Shown in pieces: positions 44,158-55,075 of a DNA stretch of 64,000 nt (the stretch's first letter is position 1; the number at the start of each line of letters is the position of its first letter). This DNA comes from Amphibalanus amphitrite (taxonomy: Eukaryota > Arthropoda > Thecostraca > Balanomorpha > Balanidae). The notes beneath the pieces are model-generated. The model did no database searches. It worked only from the letters and a program-made list of their open reading frames with translations, and had not been told where the DNA came from. The position numbers and the translations under genes were made by a program. The DNA lies in assembly GCF_019059575.1 (NCBI RefSeq), contig NW_024881842.1, positions 186,001 to 250,000 of the forward strand, written 5' to 3'.

Positions 44158-44897
44158 TTAGTTGTAAGCGGGCTTGTAGGCCGGCTGGTAGGCGGGCTTG
44201 TAGGCGGGCTTATAGGCGGGCTTGTAGGCAGGCTTGTAGGCGGGCTGGTAGGACGGAGCGGCGTACGAAGCGGGCTTGTAGCTGGGCTTGTACTCGTCGT
44301 AGCGGGCCTCGCCCTCGTAGGTGACCTCGGCGTTGTAGCCTCCGTAGCCCTGCTGGTCAGCCACGTACTTGACCGTCTGCACACGGCCGTCGGGCAGGTT
44401 GACCGAGTAGTAGCCGTTGACGTTCTTGGCGTCGCTGTTCTCGTTCTGCGAGAAGACGGCGCCCGAGTAGTGGTCGTTGACGGCGTAGTCGAACTGGTAC
44501 GGCTGAGCGGGCTCCTTGTAGGACGGCTGGTGGTAGGCCGGGGCCGGTGCGTAGGCGGGGGCCGGGTGGTAGGCCGGCCGGGGGCTGTAGGGGGTGGAGG
44601 GGGCGGCGGCAGCCACGGCCACCAGGGCAGCAACGACGAAGAACTGAAAGGAGACAGAGATGACCGTTAGAAATTGGCAGATTTTAGTTATGTTTCACAT
44701 TGAGCTCATCTTCACATTTCCTATATAAAACGGGCCATGTGCTTAAACGCTCAAAAGCGGATGATAAGATGAATAATGAATATACCTATTAGCCCCATAT
44801 CCGAAAGTTCCTTTGCAGTGCTTTCATCCCACAAGATTCAAAACACGCAGCAGAAATGCTATATAGGGTGTACTTCGTCGAGGAAACTGACCTTCAT
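44158..44897 (-). CDS. RR-2 / pro-resilin-like cuticle protein, copy B
   Basis: Same architecture as copy A: exon 1 (44892-44897, Met-Lys, donor 'gtcag') and exon 2 (44158-44643, acceptor 'cctttcag'), giving 163 residues. The signal peptide is MKFFVVAALVAVAAAA. It differs from copy A by an extra APAPAY repeat in the N-terminal Pro/Tyr segment, by EEY to DEY after the RR-2 domain, and by a different number of KPAY units in the tail. The RR-2 core is otherwise identical. The intron of about 250 bp is alignable to those of copies A and C. Secreted cuticular chitin-binding protein by family; its developmental stage of use cannot be read from sequence. Confidence 0.92.
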
Positions 44898-44920
44898 GTT
44901 TGCAGATTGGGTCTTTGGCG

Positions 44921-44957
44921 ACTGATGCTGTGAACGGCGGACCGGCCTGCCTTTATA
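44921..44957 (-). promoter_or_regulatory. Core promoter of cuticle gene B
   Basis: TATAAA at 44957-44952 and TCAGT initiator at 44925-44921 on the minus strand, with spacing similar to gene A. Confidence 0.75.
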
Positions 44958-45707
44958 CCAGCCAGCGACCGTAACCTTGGGAACTGGAGGGAGGGCGGGG
45001 CTGAACAGGTAGATGTGGAACACTGTACGGTTTACTTGTGCAGGGAAGGGAAGGGAATTATCGTATGAATTCATCTGCATTTTTTCATGTGTCCTTTTTC
45101 TTGCGAATAGTTTGAGCTGATTCTGCAGAATCATTTCAATATTTGCATTTTTATGGAGCATAGCTAAATGGCTTCGGTATGCTGTCTTGATTGCATTTGC
45201 CGTTGAGCTTCTTTCGTTTTCATCCAGGTACGCAGAAGTCTTGCAAAAATTTTCTTTTCCTTATATGTAGCAGCTGGCAACAATGTTACAACAGTCGCTT
45301 GGGCAATATTTTGTGCTAGAAATGTTGTTAAAAGAAAGACAAAGCGCGAATGCTTTACTCTTCATCTCTTTATAAATAAATGCGGCTAACTCTTTTAAAA
45401 GTTCTTCTTTTATTTAAAGACCATGAAACTGCATAATTTTGGTGTCCAAGTCGACATTTCTTTATACCAAATCCGCAGTTTATCGTACATAATTGTTTGA
45501 CATAACACTTGGAACAGTTGGAAGAGACGCTAAAATGAGGAAACTATGAAATGCCGTGCGGATTTTACATCGCATTGTAGGGGAGAACGGGGTAAAGCGG
45601 CCAACTTAACACTTTTTAAGATGCCGACACTTGATTTTAAAACTTTTTTTAAACTTGGAACGATTATTTTACTCCAATGTGATCCCTACTAAATTGCATT
45701 TTATTTC

Positions 45708-47007
45708 TTGATCCTAACCGTGGCCACTAAATTCAAATTTAAAGTTTTCATGCCAAACATCTCGTCGCGTTCTTTCGTTTGTCACCTCGCGCGTTTCGCT
45801 GTGGTTATTGAATGTCGATTGTGGACTTATTGGCTCAGGGCATTTAAGCCCCCCCCCGCCACCACCACCTAGCAGCAATTGGTGGGTGCCGAAAAAAAAC
45901 CCAGCAACTGCCTGGTTAAGCATTTGGGCTACATGATAAAGTAACGCGCATCAGGAACGGATTGTCCAATTCCCTCAGCATTGTAATCCGTTTGTAACAC
46001 GCATTTACTTTGCTCATGTAGGGGAGACCCGGGAGGTATGGGCCGGTTTTGTGAAATGACAATTTTCTTCCTATGAGCAGTGGCTAGACATTGTTTTTCA
46101 CTCTTTGCACGTAATATTGCCTTTCAGCTGTAAAGTGTGCCTCATGTCAGGCATCTGAGATAAACTATTTTGTCTCGAGATAACTTTTATAAATCATGCG
46201 CTTTTTCGATCCATCAAAATACACTGGGAGGTATGGGTCATGTCCCGGGAGGTAGGGGCCGGTGTCATGTTTCATATTCTATTATCGGCATTGAGCGCAA
46301 TATTCGTAGCTGTGATTTACCTTGAGCTCTCTCAGAGCCCAGGAACCGCATAAGCGGCCAACAACCCACTTCATGGAGGCCACTTTGTCACATATTGTTT
46401 TATCACGCTTCATGGCATAAAACAAATAACATTTTTATGCATGAATGCAATTTGTAGCTAAATTTTTGACCACGCGCGACAAAAAGAAAACTTATTGAAG
46501 AGGACATTCAATGAGAACATCGTTTTAATAATTTTGGATCACAAGGGGTGGGTGGCCCGAACCTCCCGATTAGGACACCAGAATGTGCGTAAGCATATCA
46601 GCGCATCATCTTGCGAGAAAGCTTCAACAGGTCAGCCCAGTCTTAATTTGCATGCTTTTAACTTAATGTTAGCGATAATGTGGCATAATAAAAGGAGCCT
46701 GGTTCACATAAAGCACAAATTTTCTGTATCTACCGTATTTTACTCGAAGAGGGCAAAAACGCATTATCACCGCTCACTGCCAAAGAGGCTGAGGATGATT
46801 ATGAAAATCACGTGGATTGTATAACAAAATGGCTGCTACCAGTTTACATGGTCAAATTAGAAAATATACGCGAAACTTCTTCAAAACGGTGATGGCCCAT
46901 ACCTCCAGGGGGCCCATCCCTCCCGGGTCTCCCCTATCCCCGGTCAAAGAACGATGGGTCTATGAAAAAGACGTACAGTGATCGTCTAACCCTCGCCGGC
47001 CAAGGGC
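45708..47007. repeat. Interspersed repeat with poly-C core, copy 2 (interrupted)
   Basis: 45708-46020 and 46937-47007 together match copy 1 at 42119-42498. The intervening 914 bp plus a duplicated TA is a transposon insertion. Confidence 0.85.
46021..46934. mobile_element. 914-bp TA-flanked transposon
   Basis: Bounded by TA at 46019-46020 and 46935-46936. Terminal inverted repeats are 24 bp with one mismatch, starting GGGGAGACCCGGGAGG. Copy 1 of the host repeat shows the empty site TGTATCCCC. A second internal GGGAGGTATGGG motif lies near 46228. The 109-codon frame at 46495-46824 matches nothing I recognise, so the element is probably non-autonomous, Tc1/mariner-like by its TA duplication. 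Confidence 0.85.
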
Positions 47008-47027
47008 CGGCCAAGCCAAATTTGGCA

Positions 47028-47552
47028 CAGCCTATGGGGTAATCCTTTTACATAGGACCTGAAAATTTCAGGTCCGGAGGACCTTGGGTCAGGTCAGAAA
47101 AACCGGTACAAAGTCATGGTCAAATGTCAATTTTGTTTATGCATCTGTCCAACTTACAGTTTTGGACTGATTTGCCTCAAACTTTCAGGATGTGCTAAGT
47201 TCAACGAGTTGTATAACATATAGTACGGTTTTTAGCCCTCGCCCTGGCAGGGGGGGGGGGTCGATGCGACCCCCCCCCCCTAAGGTTTTTCGAAGATAGC
47301 GTAAAAACGGCGGCGCGCAGCGCCGCCAAATTCGGCACAGCCTATAGGGTAACCTTTTTACATATGACCTGAAAATTTCAGGTCCCATTGACCTTGGGTC
47401 AGGTCACCAGGTCAGAAAAACCGGTACAAGGTCATGGTCAAATTTCAATTTTCTTTTTGCACCTGTCCAACTCACAGTTTTGGACTGATTTCCTTCAAAC
47501 TTTCAGGATGTGCTAAGTTCACCGAGTTGTATAACATATAGTTCGGGTTTTT
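47028..47552. repeat. Two copies of a ~200-bp repeat
   Basis: 47028-47232 and 47332-47552 are about 88% similar, each running from GGCACAGCCTAT to TATAACATATAGT. They are separated by a poly-C/poly-G palindromic core (about 47240-47290, GGGGGTCGATGCGACCCCC). Both contain ACCTTGGGTCAGGTCA words. Confidence 0.8.
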
Positions 47553-48182
47553 TGAGGCCACTGACCTGAGGTCAGTTAGAGGTCATTACGTCGTAATGTT
47601 AAGCCTATGGGAAAATACTAAATTCGGAAAATACTGGAGATATCCACTTCGTTCTATCACTTTTGTGCTTTGGAACCACAATACTTAACAACAGGTCACT
47701 TGGTGCTTCTTTGTTTGGTGTACTTACAGATGGGTCAGGTCAAATGAGGTCAACTGAGGTCAAATTACGTTTTTGCCAATAACTTGGCACATAATGACGC
47801 TAGAGCTTAAAAAATGGTGTCATTGTGTTCCTAGTGATCAGCCGAATCGAATGATATGCGATATAATGCAATTTGGTTAACTTGAACTTAATTGATTAAT
47901 TAAAGTTTACTTAAAAATTAAGAAAAACTTTAAGTACACTTAAGTAAGCTTAAAAGTATACCATTCGACGCGCCTTGACGTGCTGAGTTCACTGGTGCTT
48001 TTCTTTTTGCTCTACCTTAATTAGATCAAAAGTTATAAGCGAAACACTTTTGACCTGTTTTTAGCGAAATTTTTACATTTATACCCCCCAAAAAACCCCT
48101 AAATATTGACCTAGAGCAACCAAATTTGCACAGGAGCGAGAAATCCAGGGGGCCCACCTACCTACCAAATTTGGTGTTTCTA

Positions 48183-50063
48183 CACTGTAAAAAAAGTTTA
48201 GCACCATAGAGGTACTTTTCAATTGACTAATTTTCAGTACACTAGCGGTGCTAAGCTAAGCATTTTATTCGTACTTAACTGAGATCTAGTTTAGTATCAA
48301 GGTGCTAATATAAGTACCCATATTTGTTTAGCACCCGTGTACTAAATGTAGTACCCTACACCTGCTAGACCAATTTTCAGTACCCTAGCGGTGCTAAACT
48401 TTAAAAGGTGCTAAGAATAGCATGCAGTTAGTACCTTCCGTACTCACATATGAACCGTTTTAGCGCTATTGTTACCCCACGACAAGTAGAATAATGCTAA
48501 CGAAAGCATTGGGGCTGAAAGTAGAATATCTATACTAGTTAAAGCTGCTGCATGAAAAGTTCGCAAAAACTGCCTTCTTTAGCAGCATATACTTTCACTA
48601 GTTACTGCAAAAAGGACTAATCAATTACCAAAAAGGAAATTGTGTAAGGCCGAAAAGACGTGCAAAAAAGGTTATATCCTAGATAAGTGATAACTACAAG
48701 TCTCAATGATTGTGTTTTGCATTCTGCAATATTCCCGTGTAGGTGCATCTTTCAAGCATCCAACACATTATAAAATTAAAAAATAATAATGGAACATTTA
48801 TTAACACTTCATATCATCTGCATGAAAAACAAATGTAAATATATACATGCAAACAAACGCACGGGAAATAACGAAAGGTCGCTCATATACCTGCACACTC
48901 GCAGTGACCGACGATTAACGCGAGATCGACTGGGGGAGGCGGGGGGGGGGTCGTTGAACCGACGTTCCGTTCATTGGCCATAAGTTCGACCTCATCCACG
49001 ACCAGACGGCGTTTAGTGATAGACGGAACCGGAGACCCCGTGTTGTTGTCGTAGTTGTCCTCCATTGTAAGTGGTAGTCGACGGAAGAACTGACCAGGCC
49101 CCATGCCTGGAGCAAAAAAAAAACTGGATCAGTTCCAATATTTTTTTTTCTGTTGGGAGCTATTTTCGCAAACAACACAACTTTCCTTCAGACCAAGAAG
49201 CGCGATTTGCCAAAGTCGGAATATGAAGCACTTAAACAATATAAGATAATGTCAAAAGATACAACGTGTCAGACTCACCAAAGTCGATCAACGTCGGTGT
49301 CGGTGGCATGTGTCGGTGGCAAATGCTCATGTACCACCCGGCCCCGGAGCACTTCACTTCACTTCACTGCACTGCACTTCCCTCCACCTCACTGCCTCCC
49401 GGAGCAGGGGCACGCACTCCCATGCCACGCACGACGGATTCCACCGATAATAGCTGATTTAAGCTATCATTCCAGAGCTATCACTCGGTGGCATGTGCCC
49501 GGAGCACTTCACTTCACTTCATTTCACTTCATATACCGGAGCACGTGCACACACTCCCACCACGACCAACGGACTCCACTAAAATGGCGCAACACGTGAC
49601 CGGAAACAGCTGGCACGCGCATGCGCATATCGCTCTGCGCCGTCAAAACGTGCTAAAGGGCTGGTGATAAGACCCCCAGAGATTTGTAAAGCAGGGCTTA
49701 GCTACTTTCTTTGGCGCCAATTTCAAATTTGTTTCCTCTATAAGCATGTCCGGTTCTATTGTGATACTAACGTAAGCACCATATTCAGCATTACCAACTT
49801 CTAAAACACTTAAAATGGTTCTAATTAGAAATCCAGCTTGAAAGAGCACTCACTGATGGACTGGGTACTAGCAGAAGTAGACGTTAAGCTCAGTAGAAGA
49901 ATAGGTGATCTAAACTTATAATATTTGATGGGAATGTTGGCTATCATTAGCACAGTATTAGCACCATGCTTCTTTGTAAATACGTCGTAGGGTTCTTTTG
50001 ACGCTAAAAGGTGCTACGAATAGCAGCCGTTAGTACCCCAAATGCTAAACTTTTTTTACAGTG
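48183..50063. mobile_element. 1.88-kb TA-flanked transposon
   Basis: Perfect 21-bp terminal inverted repeats begin CACTGTAAAAAAAGTTTAGC. TA flanks both ends (48181-48182, 50064-50065). An empty copy of the target, TTTGGTGTTTCTAGGTG, is at about 50595-50611. Subterminal regions carry many GTGCTAA and TAGTACC words in both orientations. A CACTTCA-rich repeat occurs twice (about 49340-49440 and 49495-49560). There is no transposase. A minus-strand segment at 48891-49065 looks like a coding exon. Confidence 0.85.
48891..49065 (-). CDS. Possible captured exon inside the 1.88-kb element
   Basis: A minus-strand frame beginning with ATG reads MEDNYDNNTGSPVPSITKRR, LVVDEVELMANERNVGS and a poly-Pro stretch, then reaches GAGTGTGCAG|gtatat, a plausible donor. 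Composition is protein-like up to the C-run coding for prolines. I do not recognise the protein. It could be host coding sequence captured by the transposon, or chance. Confidence 0.25.
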
Positions 50064-50528
50064 TAGGTGCCATAGGAGCCAATCGCGAGGGGGGGTGGCA
50101 GGGACTATCACATATTTTCCGTTTTTTTTTTATTTCATTTTTTTAGGATTTTTCGGCTATCAACAAATCTATTTGTTTATTTTTGGGGGTCAAAATCCAA
50201 AAATTTAAAAATCCAAGGTGGCATTTTTGTAGCCCTATTAATTTTACAACTCTTATGTTGATTTTTTTTTCTGTATCTCTAAAGATGTAGGCCTGACAGC
50301 TCTTCCCGTGAAACCTTTTATGGATCGAAAATGGCAGAAATGACGTCACTCTGACGTCATTAGCGGCTAACATATCATAGCCTTTTGAAAAAGTTTTTGT
50401 CACAATGTGCAAAAGCTATTAACGGAAGGGTACTGAAAGTTTGGTAACGATCGGCGCAGTGGTTCTGTAGATATATCGAAAAAAAATTAAAGGAGGGCAA
50501 AAAATGCCCCTCCCACCGCCTGGAAGGT

Positions 50529-50660
50529 TAATATTGACCTAGAGTAGCCAAATTTGCACAGGGGCGAGAACTCCGGGGGGCACCATACCTACCAAATTTG
50601 GTGTTTCTAGGTGTCATAGGAGCCAATCGCGAGGGGGGTCGCATGGACCCTCACCCCCGC
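50529..50660. repeat. Interspersed repeat, empty-site copy
   Basis: Runs from ATATTGACCTAGAGTAGCC through TTTGGTGTTTCTAGGTGTCATAG to GCGAGGGGGG. It matches 48106-48182 joined to 50064-50110, the two sides of the 1.88-kb insertion. Confidence 0.85.
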
Positions 50661-51393
50661 CAGGCCGTGTTATGAAAAATGCCCTGCCAGGGCGAGGGTT
50701 AATATTGGACCTATATGTGATGCAGTGACAATCAGTCAATCAATCAGGTATTCAGTGCAAGATATACCTCCTTGCTTGGCAGAAACTAAAACAATGTCGG
50801 AATGTTACAATGATGGAAGACCAGAAATGTAATTGCGGTAACGTTAAGAGCGTTTTTTTAAGCTTGCTATAGGCACTGCAGCTGATTTATAGTGAGAGTC
50901 ATGGAGAAAAATAAATGACACACCATATGACCACGACGATGAAGGCGGCATATCACATGTAGTTACGCTCTATTTGATATTTCCATATCTACATGTATAT
51001 GAACGGCTTTCTTCTCATTTTATTTCAGATAATCACAGCAATTTTTCATTTTATGCATATCTCGACAATTTCGAAAATAGAGTTTATACGCTTTGTCAAG
51101 ACGTCTAGCTTTCTGCTGGTGTTGCGTGAGCGTGAGCGTGGAAGCATCCCCTCCCACTAGCGCACGTGCCGGGCTCACTCACCCGCTCACTCGTATGTCG
51201 CCCAAAAAGGCATCTTACGGGCTCATTTGTTGTCTGTAAACTATGCTCCTATTCATGCTCTTACATACTCCTATCATAAACAATGAATAAGTGGCACCGA
51301 AATGTATGTATTTTTGTACTCACAAATATTCACACATGACGGACAGCAATCAGATATCACAAATGATATAAATAAAGTAACGTTTTAAAGCAT

Positions 51394-52124
51394 TTAGTTG
51401 TAGGCCGGCTTGTAGGCGGGCTGGTAGACGGGCTTGTAGGCGGGCTTGTAGGCGGGCTTGTAGGCAGGCTTGTAGGCGGGCTGGTAGGACGGAGCGGCGT
51501 ACGAAGCGGGCTTGTAGCTGGGCTTGTAGCTGGGCTTGTACTCGTCGTAGCGGGCCTCGCCCTCGTAGGTCACCTCGGCGTTGTAGCCTCCGTAGCCCTG
51601 CTGGTCAGCTCCACGTACTTGACCGTCTGCACACGGCCGTCGGGCAGGTTGACCGAGTAGTAGCCGTTGACGTTCTTGGCGTCGCTGTTCTCGTTCTGCG
51701 AGAAGACGGCGCCCGAGTAGTGGTCGTTGACGGCGTAGTCGAACTGGTACGGCTGAGCGGGCTCCTTGTAGGACGGCTGGTGGTAGGCGGGGGCCGGTGC
51801 GTAGGCTGGGGCCGGGTGGTAGGCCGGCCGGGGGCTGTAGGGGGTGGAGGGGGCGGCGGCAGCCACGGCCACCAGGGCAGCAACGACGAAGAACTGCAAG
51901 ACAGACAGAGATGGCGGTTAGAAATGGACAGATTACGGTATGTTTACTTGGAGCTAAGCTTGACATTTTCTTATATGAAACGGGCGCGGTGTGTATGCAT
52001 TCGAAAGTGGATGATAAGATGAACATTGAATTACAGTGCTTCATTACAGTATTTTCATTCAAAGACTCAAACCATCCAGCAGAAACGGTGGAGGGTATAC
52101 CCTGTCGAGGAAACTGACCTTCAT
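51394..52124 (-). pseudogene. RR-2 cuticle protein, copy C, with frameshift
   Basis: Same structure as copies A and B: exon 1 (52119-52124, Met-Lys, donor 'gtcag') and exon 2 (51394-51893). Within the RR-2 domain, after VQTVKYV, two extra bases (plus-strand text CAGCTCCACG against CAGCCACG at 51606-51615) shift the frame. The shifted frame stops after LTSRATEATTPR, removing the end of the domain and the KPAY tail. The old frame continues intact to the normal AYN stop, with no other damage. So the copy is either very recently broken, kept similar by gene conversion, or a sequencing or assembly error. If real, the product would be a 109-residue truncated protein lacking the ADQQGY and YEG part. 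Confidence 0.8.
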
Positions 52125-52147
52125 GTTTGCAGATTGGGTCTTTGGCA

Positions 52148-52197
52148 ACTGATACTGTGAACGGCGGACCGGCCTCGGCGTTGTATCTGCCTTTATA
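52148..52197 (-). promoter_or_regulatory. Core promoter of cuticle copy C, altered spacing
   Basis: TATAAA at 52197-52192 and TCAGT at 52152-52148 on the minus strand. The spacing is about 13 bp longer than in A and B because of inserted sequence (CGGCGTTGTATCT, plus-strand text) just 3' of the TATA box. Confidence 0.65.
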
Positions 52198-53879
52198 CCA
52201 GCCAGCGACCGTAATATATAACCTTGGGTTGGAGGGAGGGCGGGGCTGAACAGGTAGATGTGGAACACCGCATAGCCGACATTGCGGGAAAGGGAAGTGA
52301 CCCATCGTAGGAAGTGGGTAGTAATTTAGCTCTTGTACTTACAAGGGGTGTTGAAGGGATCATTTCGATTTTTTGTTGTCAAAATCTCGAGGAAAAAGCT
52401 GCCGATCGCGACAAAGCTTTCAGTACCCTCAAGTTAATCAATTACGCATCGTTAATCTAACAATTTCATCACGCTGAACCTAATGATTCCTCAGTGATGA
52501 AATGCTTACATAAATGAAAAAAAACATTTTGGTGTTATTTTTTATGCTTATGTCTTGCTACCGGCGGCATATCTACGCGTTTCCAAGGGGCAGTCGAACG
52601 GGCACTTTGATGGCTTCCATTCAAAAGGTTCCTTGAATTGAAACATCTTATGGAGTCCCACAAAACCTCAGTTTAAAGATACAGTAAAATGCGTTTAATT
52701 ATGCCAGTTGCTATATTATTTTCAGCGGCTTAAAACACTTCAAGAAGGTAATGAATAATTGAATACATATTGGATAATGCAATGAATCCTGTATGCTATG
52801 TATTCAACAATAGTTCATTCCAATTCATGCAGGGTATCTGCACGCCAAATCAGTTACAAATTTACAAAAGGCAACATATACTGTGAACAGGCGGAGCATG
52901 CGATGCGCGTTGTCCTCGTCGTCGCAGTGAGCGGATAGACAAATGTTCACTGAGCAACAAGACACAGTTCACTCAAATTGCCAAAGGGAGACGCAGCTAA
53001 CGTGCTCCGTGGCAGGAAAGCTGGAGTTTGGGAAGTGGCTTGGCGCCTTCTTTAGGCTATTTCGTAAATATCCCCCCCTCACCAAAAAAAAAAAACGGGG
53101 TACCAGCACTGCCGCTTCGACAGCCAGCCTTATGATTTCAGCTCTATAAGTTCACATGCTGCACACGTAAGTCTACGTAAGTCTCGGAGGCAAATATCTC
53201 TGGGTTATTGGCTTTTGAGCGCCATCGGGTGTGCTCAGAAGGCCCCCTATTGACCTTAGATAACCATTAACCATTTGTCTTTCTTAGAGTGCTCTTCTTT
53301 GGCCTCTGAGGGATTTTTATTGGCATCACAGGGTTCTTTGAAAGGTCACTTGGGTCAGGGTCATGAAATGCCAGGGTAAGTTGTAAAATTGATCAACGCG
53401 AGGGTACTGGAAGTTTCGTCGCAATCGGCCGCTTTTTACGCGAGTTATTTGAGAAAAAAACCTTAGGGGGTTGCATCATCCCCCCACCCACCCACCCCCC
53501 TGTGCCGGCGAGGGTTAAAGCTCTCCGATAGCCTTAGGATTCAGAGTCGTCACGTCAATTGCAGAGAAGTCGGAAACCGATACCAAGCCAAATACTGACC
53601 GAAGCCATGGGGAATACCAAAAGAAAACCAACATGAAACTTTGGAGTACTACCGACTTCTTTTCCAAATTTAGAGCATCTTATACAATTATCACTGTATA
53701 GGCTATCGAGGCGGAATGAAAACCAATAAAATATAAAAGGTCCTGTTTGAAATGCCTACCAAATAGGTACTGAGTTGCTATTGGTTTGATATCAGTATTT
53801 TTTTAAAGTACCTATACATCGTTTATCTCTCAGTGTTCATATTTACTGTTTGTTCAGTTATTCTGGTTTACCTTGTATC

Positions 53880-54150
53880 ATGATTTCTTTCCCACCTTAC
53901 ATGGGATTTTAAAACTCATGCTCAGTGGTCGTTCACGCATTTTTTTCTTCATATTTTCACTTCATTGCCTATTTCATTGTATTGTTCATTGTTTTCTATT
54001 TTAGTTATACCTATGTGTATCTGCGTTTTTATCCGGGCGTGTGCATGCTGCCTGTGTGTGCCATATTTATTGTTTTTAATCTTGTGACTCCGTCTTTTAT
54101 TGGGTCAAGTGCCTGTTGACGGTCTGTTGAATAAATACAAATACAAAAAT
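53880..54150 (+). mobile_element. Possible 3' end of a non-LTR retrotransposon
   Basis: A hydrophobic open frame (53925-54119) is followed at once by GTTGAATAAATACAAATACA and AAAA. This resembles the short A-rich tails common at LINE 3' ends. No reverse transcriptase is visible, so this would be a strongly 5'-truncated copy. Low certainty. Confidence 0.3.
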
Positions 54151-54184
54151 GCCAAAACGTTGGTAGCCAATTAACGTACCACTT

Positions 54185-55075
54185 GCTCAGAGGGCCCTCT
54201 ATTGACCTCAGAACCATTTGAGGTTCTTAGATTTCTGAATTGAAGGCCCTCCGTATATCTAAGGTGGCCCTCTAATTAGCTCAGAAGACACTCTTATATT
54301 GGCCTCAGTGGCCAGGACCTCGTCCGTTGACCTCAGGGCTCTGAGGTCCCTCTGTTGACATCAAAAGGCCCTCCGTTGGTGACCTTAATGGGCCCACTGT
54401 TGAGCAAAGGACCTCTCTTGGCCTCATAAATTTATTTTATCGTCTCGGGCCATCCGGTGGCCTTCAGGGTCCTTGAGGACTCTCTGTTTTTGTCTTAAGA
54501 AGATTAACTGTTGACCTCAAAGAACCTTATGTTGCCTGGGGACCTCTGAGTGCTCTCTGTTGGCATCAAAGAGTCATCTAAGAAAACAGAGGTTCCTCCG
54601 GGGAATAACAAGGGTGCTGTGAGGTCGAGAGGGTCTCGAACCTCTAGGGCTAACAAAGGACCCTGAGGTCAACAGAGAGCATGAGGCCAGCAGAATTCTG
54701 CTCAGGACCTTAAGGCCCCAGGACCTTAAGGTCCTGAGGCCAGTAGAAAGCTCTGAGGCGCAGCAGAAGGACCTGAAGCCAACAAAGGGCTTTGAGGCCA
54801 ACAGAAGCAGATCCCTCAAAACCATGCGGCGAAAAGAGGGCACTGAGACCAACAGACGACTTTCTGAGGCCATGCGAGGGCTCTCTTAGGTCAACAGAGA
54901 ACCACCGAAGACCGGAGTCTTAAAGTGTCCTGAAGCCAACAGAGTAACCTCTGAGGTCTGAGTCCAATCGAGGATCCCATGAAGGCTCCGTTGTCCTCAA
55001 AGTCATCAGGGCCCTCTTTTGGCCTGAGAGATCCTTTGTTGGTCTAAACGGGTCCTATGTTGGTCTTCCAGAATC
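54185..55075. repeat. Degenerate CTCTGTTGACCTCA minisatellite with inverted halves
   Basis: About 25- to 40-bp units built around CCCTCTGTTGACCTCAGAGG. From about 54185 to 54575 the unit reads CTSTGTTGACCTCA; from about 54580 to 54950 it reads as the reverse complement (GAGGTCAACAGAG). It returns to the first orientation at about 54975-55075. Similar single units appear at 53220-53360. No coding capacity. Confidence 0.7.

Larger units (their letters stand above)
45025..51393. other. Repeat field between cuticle genes B and C
   Basis: 6.4 kb without a recognised host gene. Most of it can be assigned to interspersed repeats and two TA-flanked insertions (46021-46934 and 48183-50063), listed separately. 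45582-45610 (GGGGAGAACGGGGTAAAGCG) resembles the end of another such element, but no partner end was found. Confidence 0.6.

Noticed and set aside
44059..44670. 203-codon plus-strand frame rich in Val/Gly/Leu
   Set aside because: Antisense shadow of cuticle gene B; its repeat pattern comes from the KPAY codons read backwards.
46495..46824. 109-codon frame inside the 914-bp transposon as a transposase
   Set aside because: Too short, no DDE or DNA-binding motif visible; left as unknown.
51394..52305. 303-codon minus-strand frame spanning cuticle copy C and its promoter
   Set aside because: It reads through the intron and promoter and enters the cuticle frame only after the two-base shift. The homologous gene structure has a short exon 1 and an intron instead.
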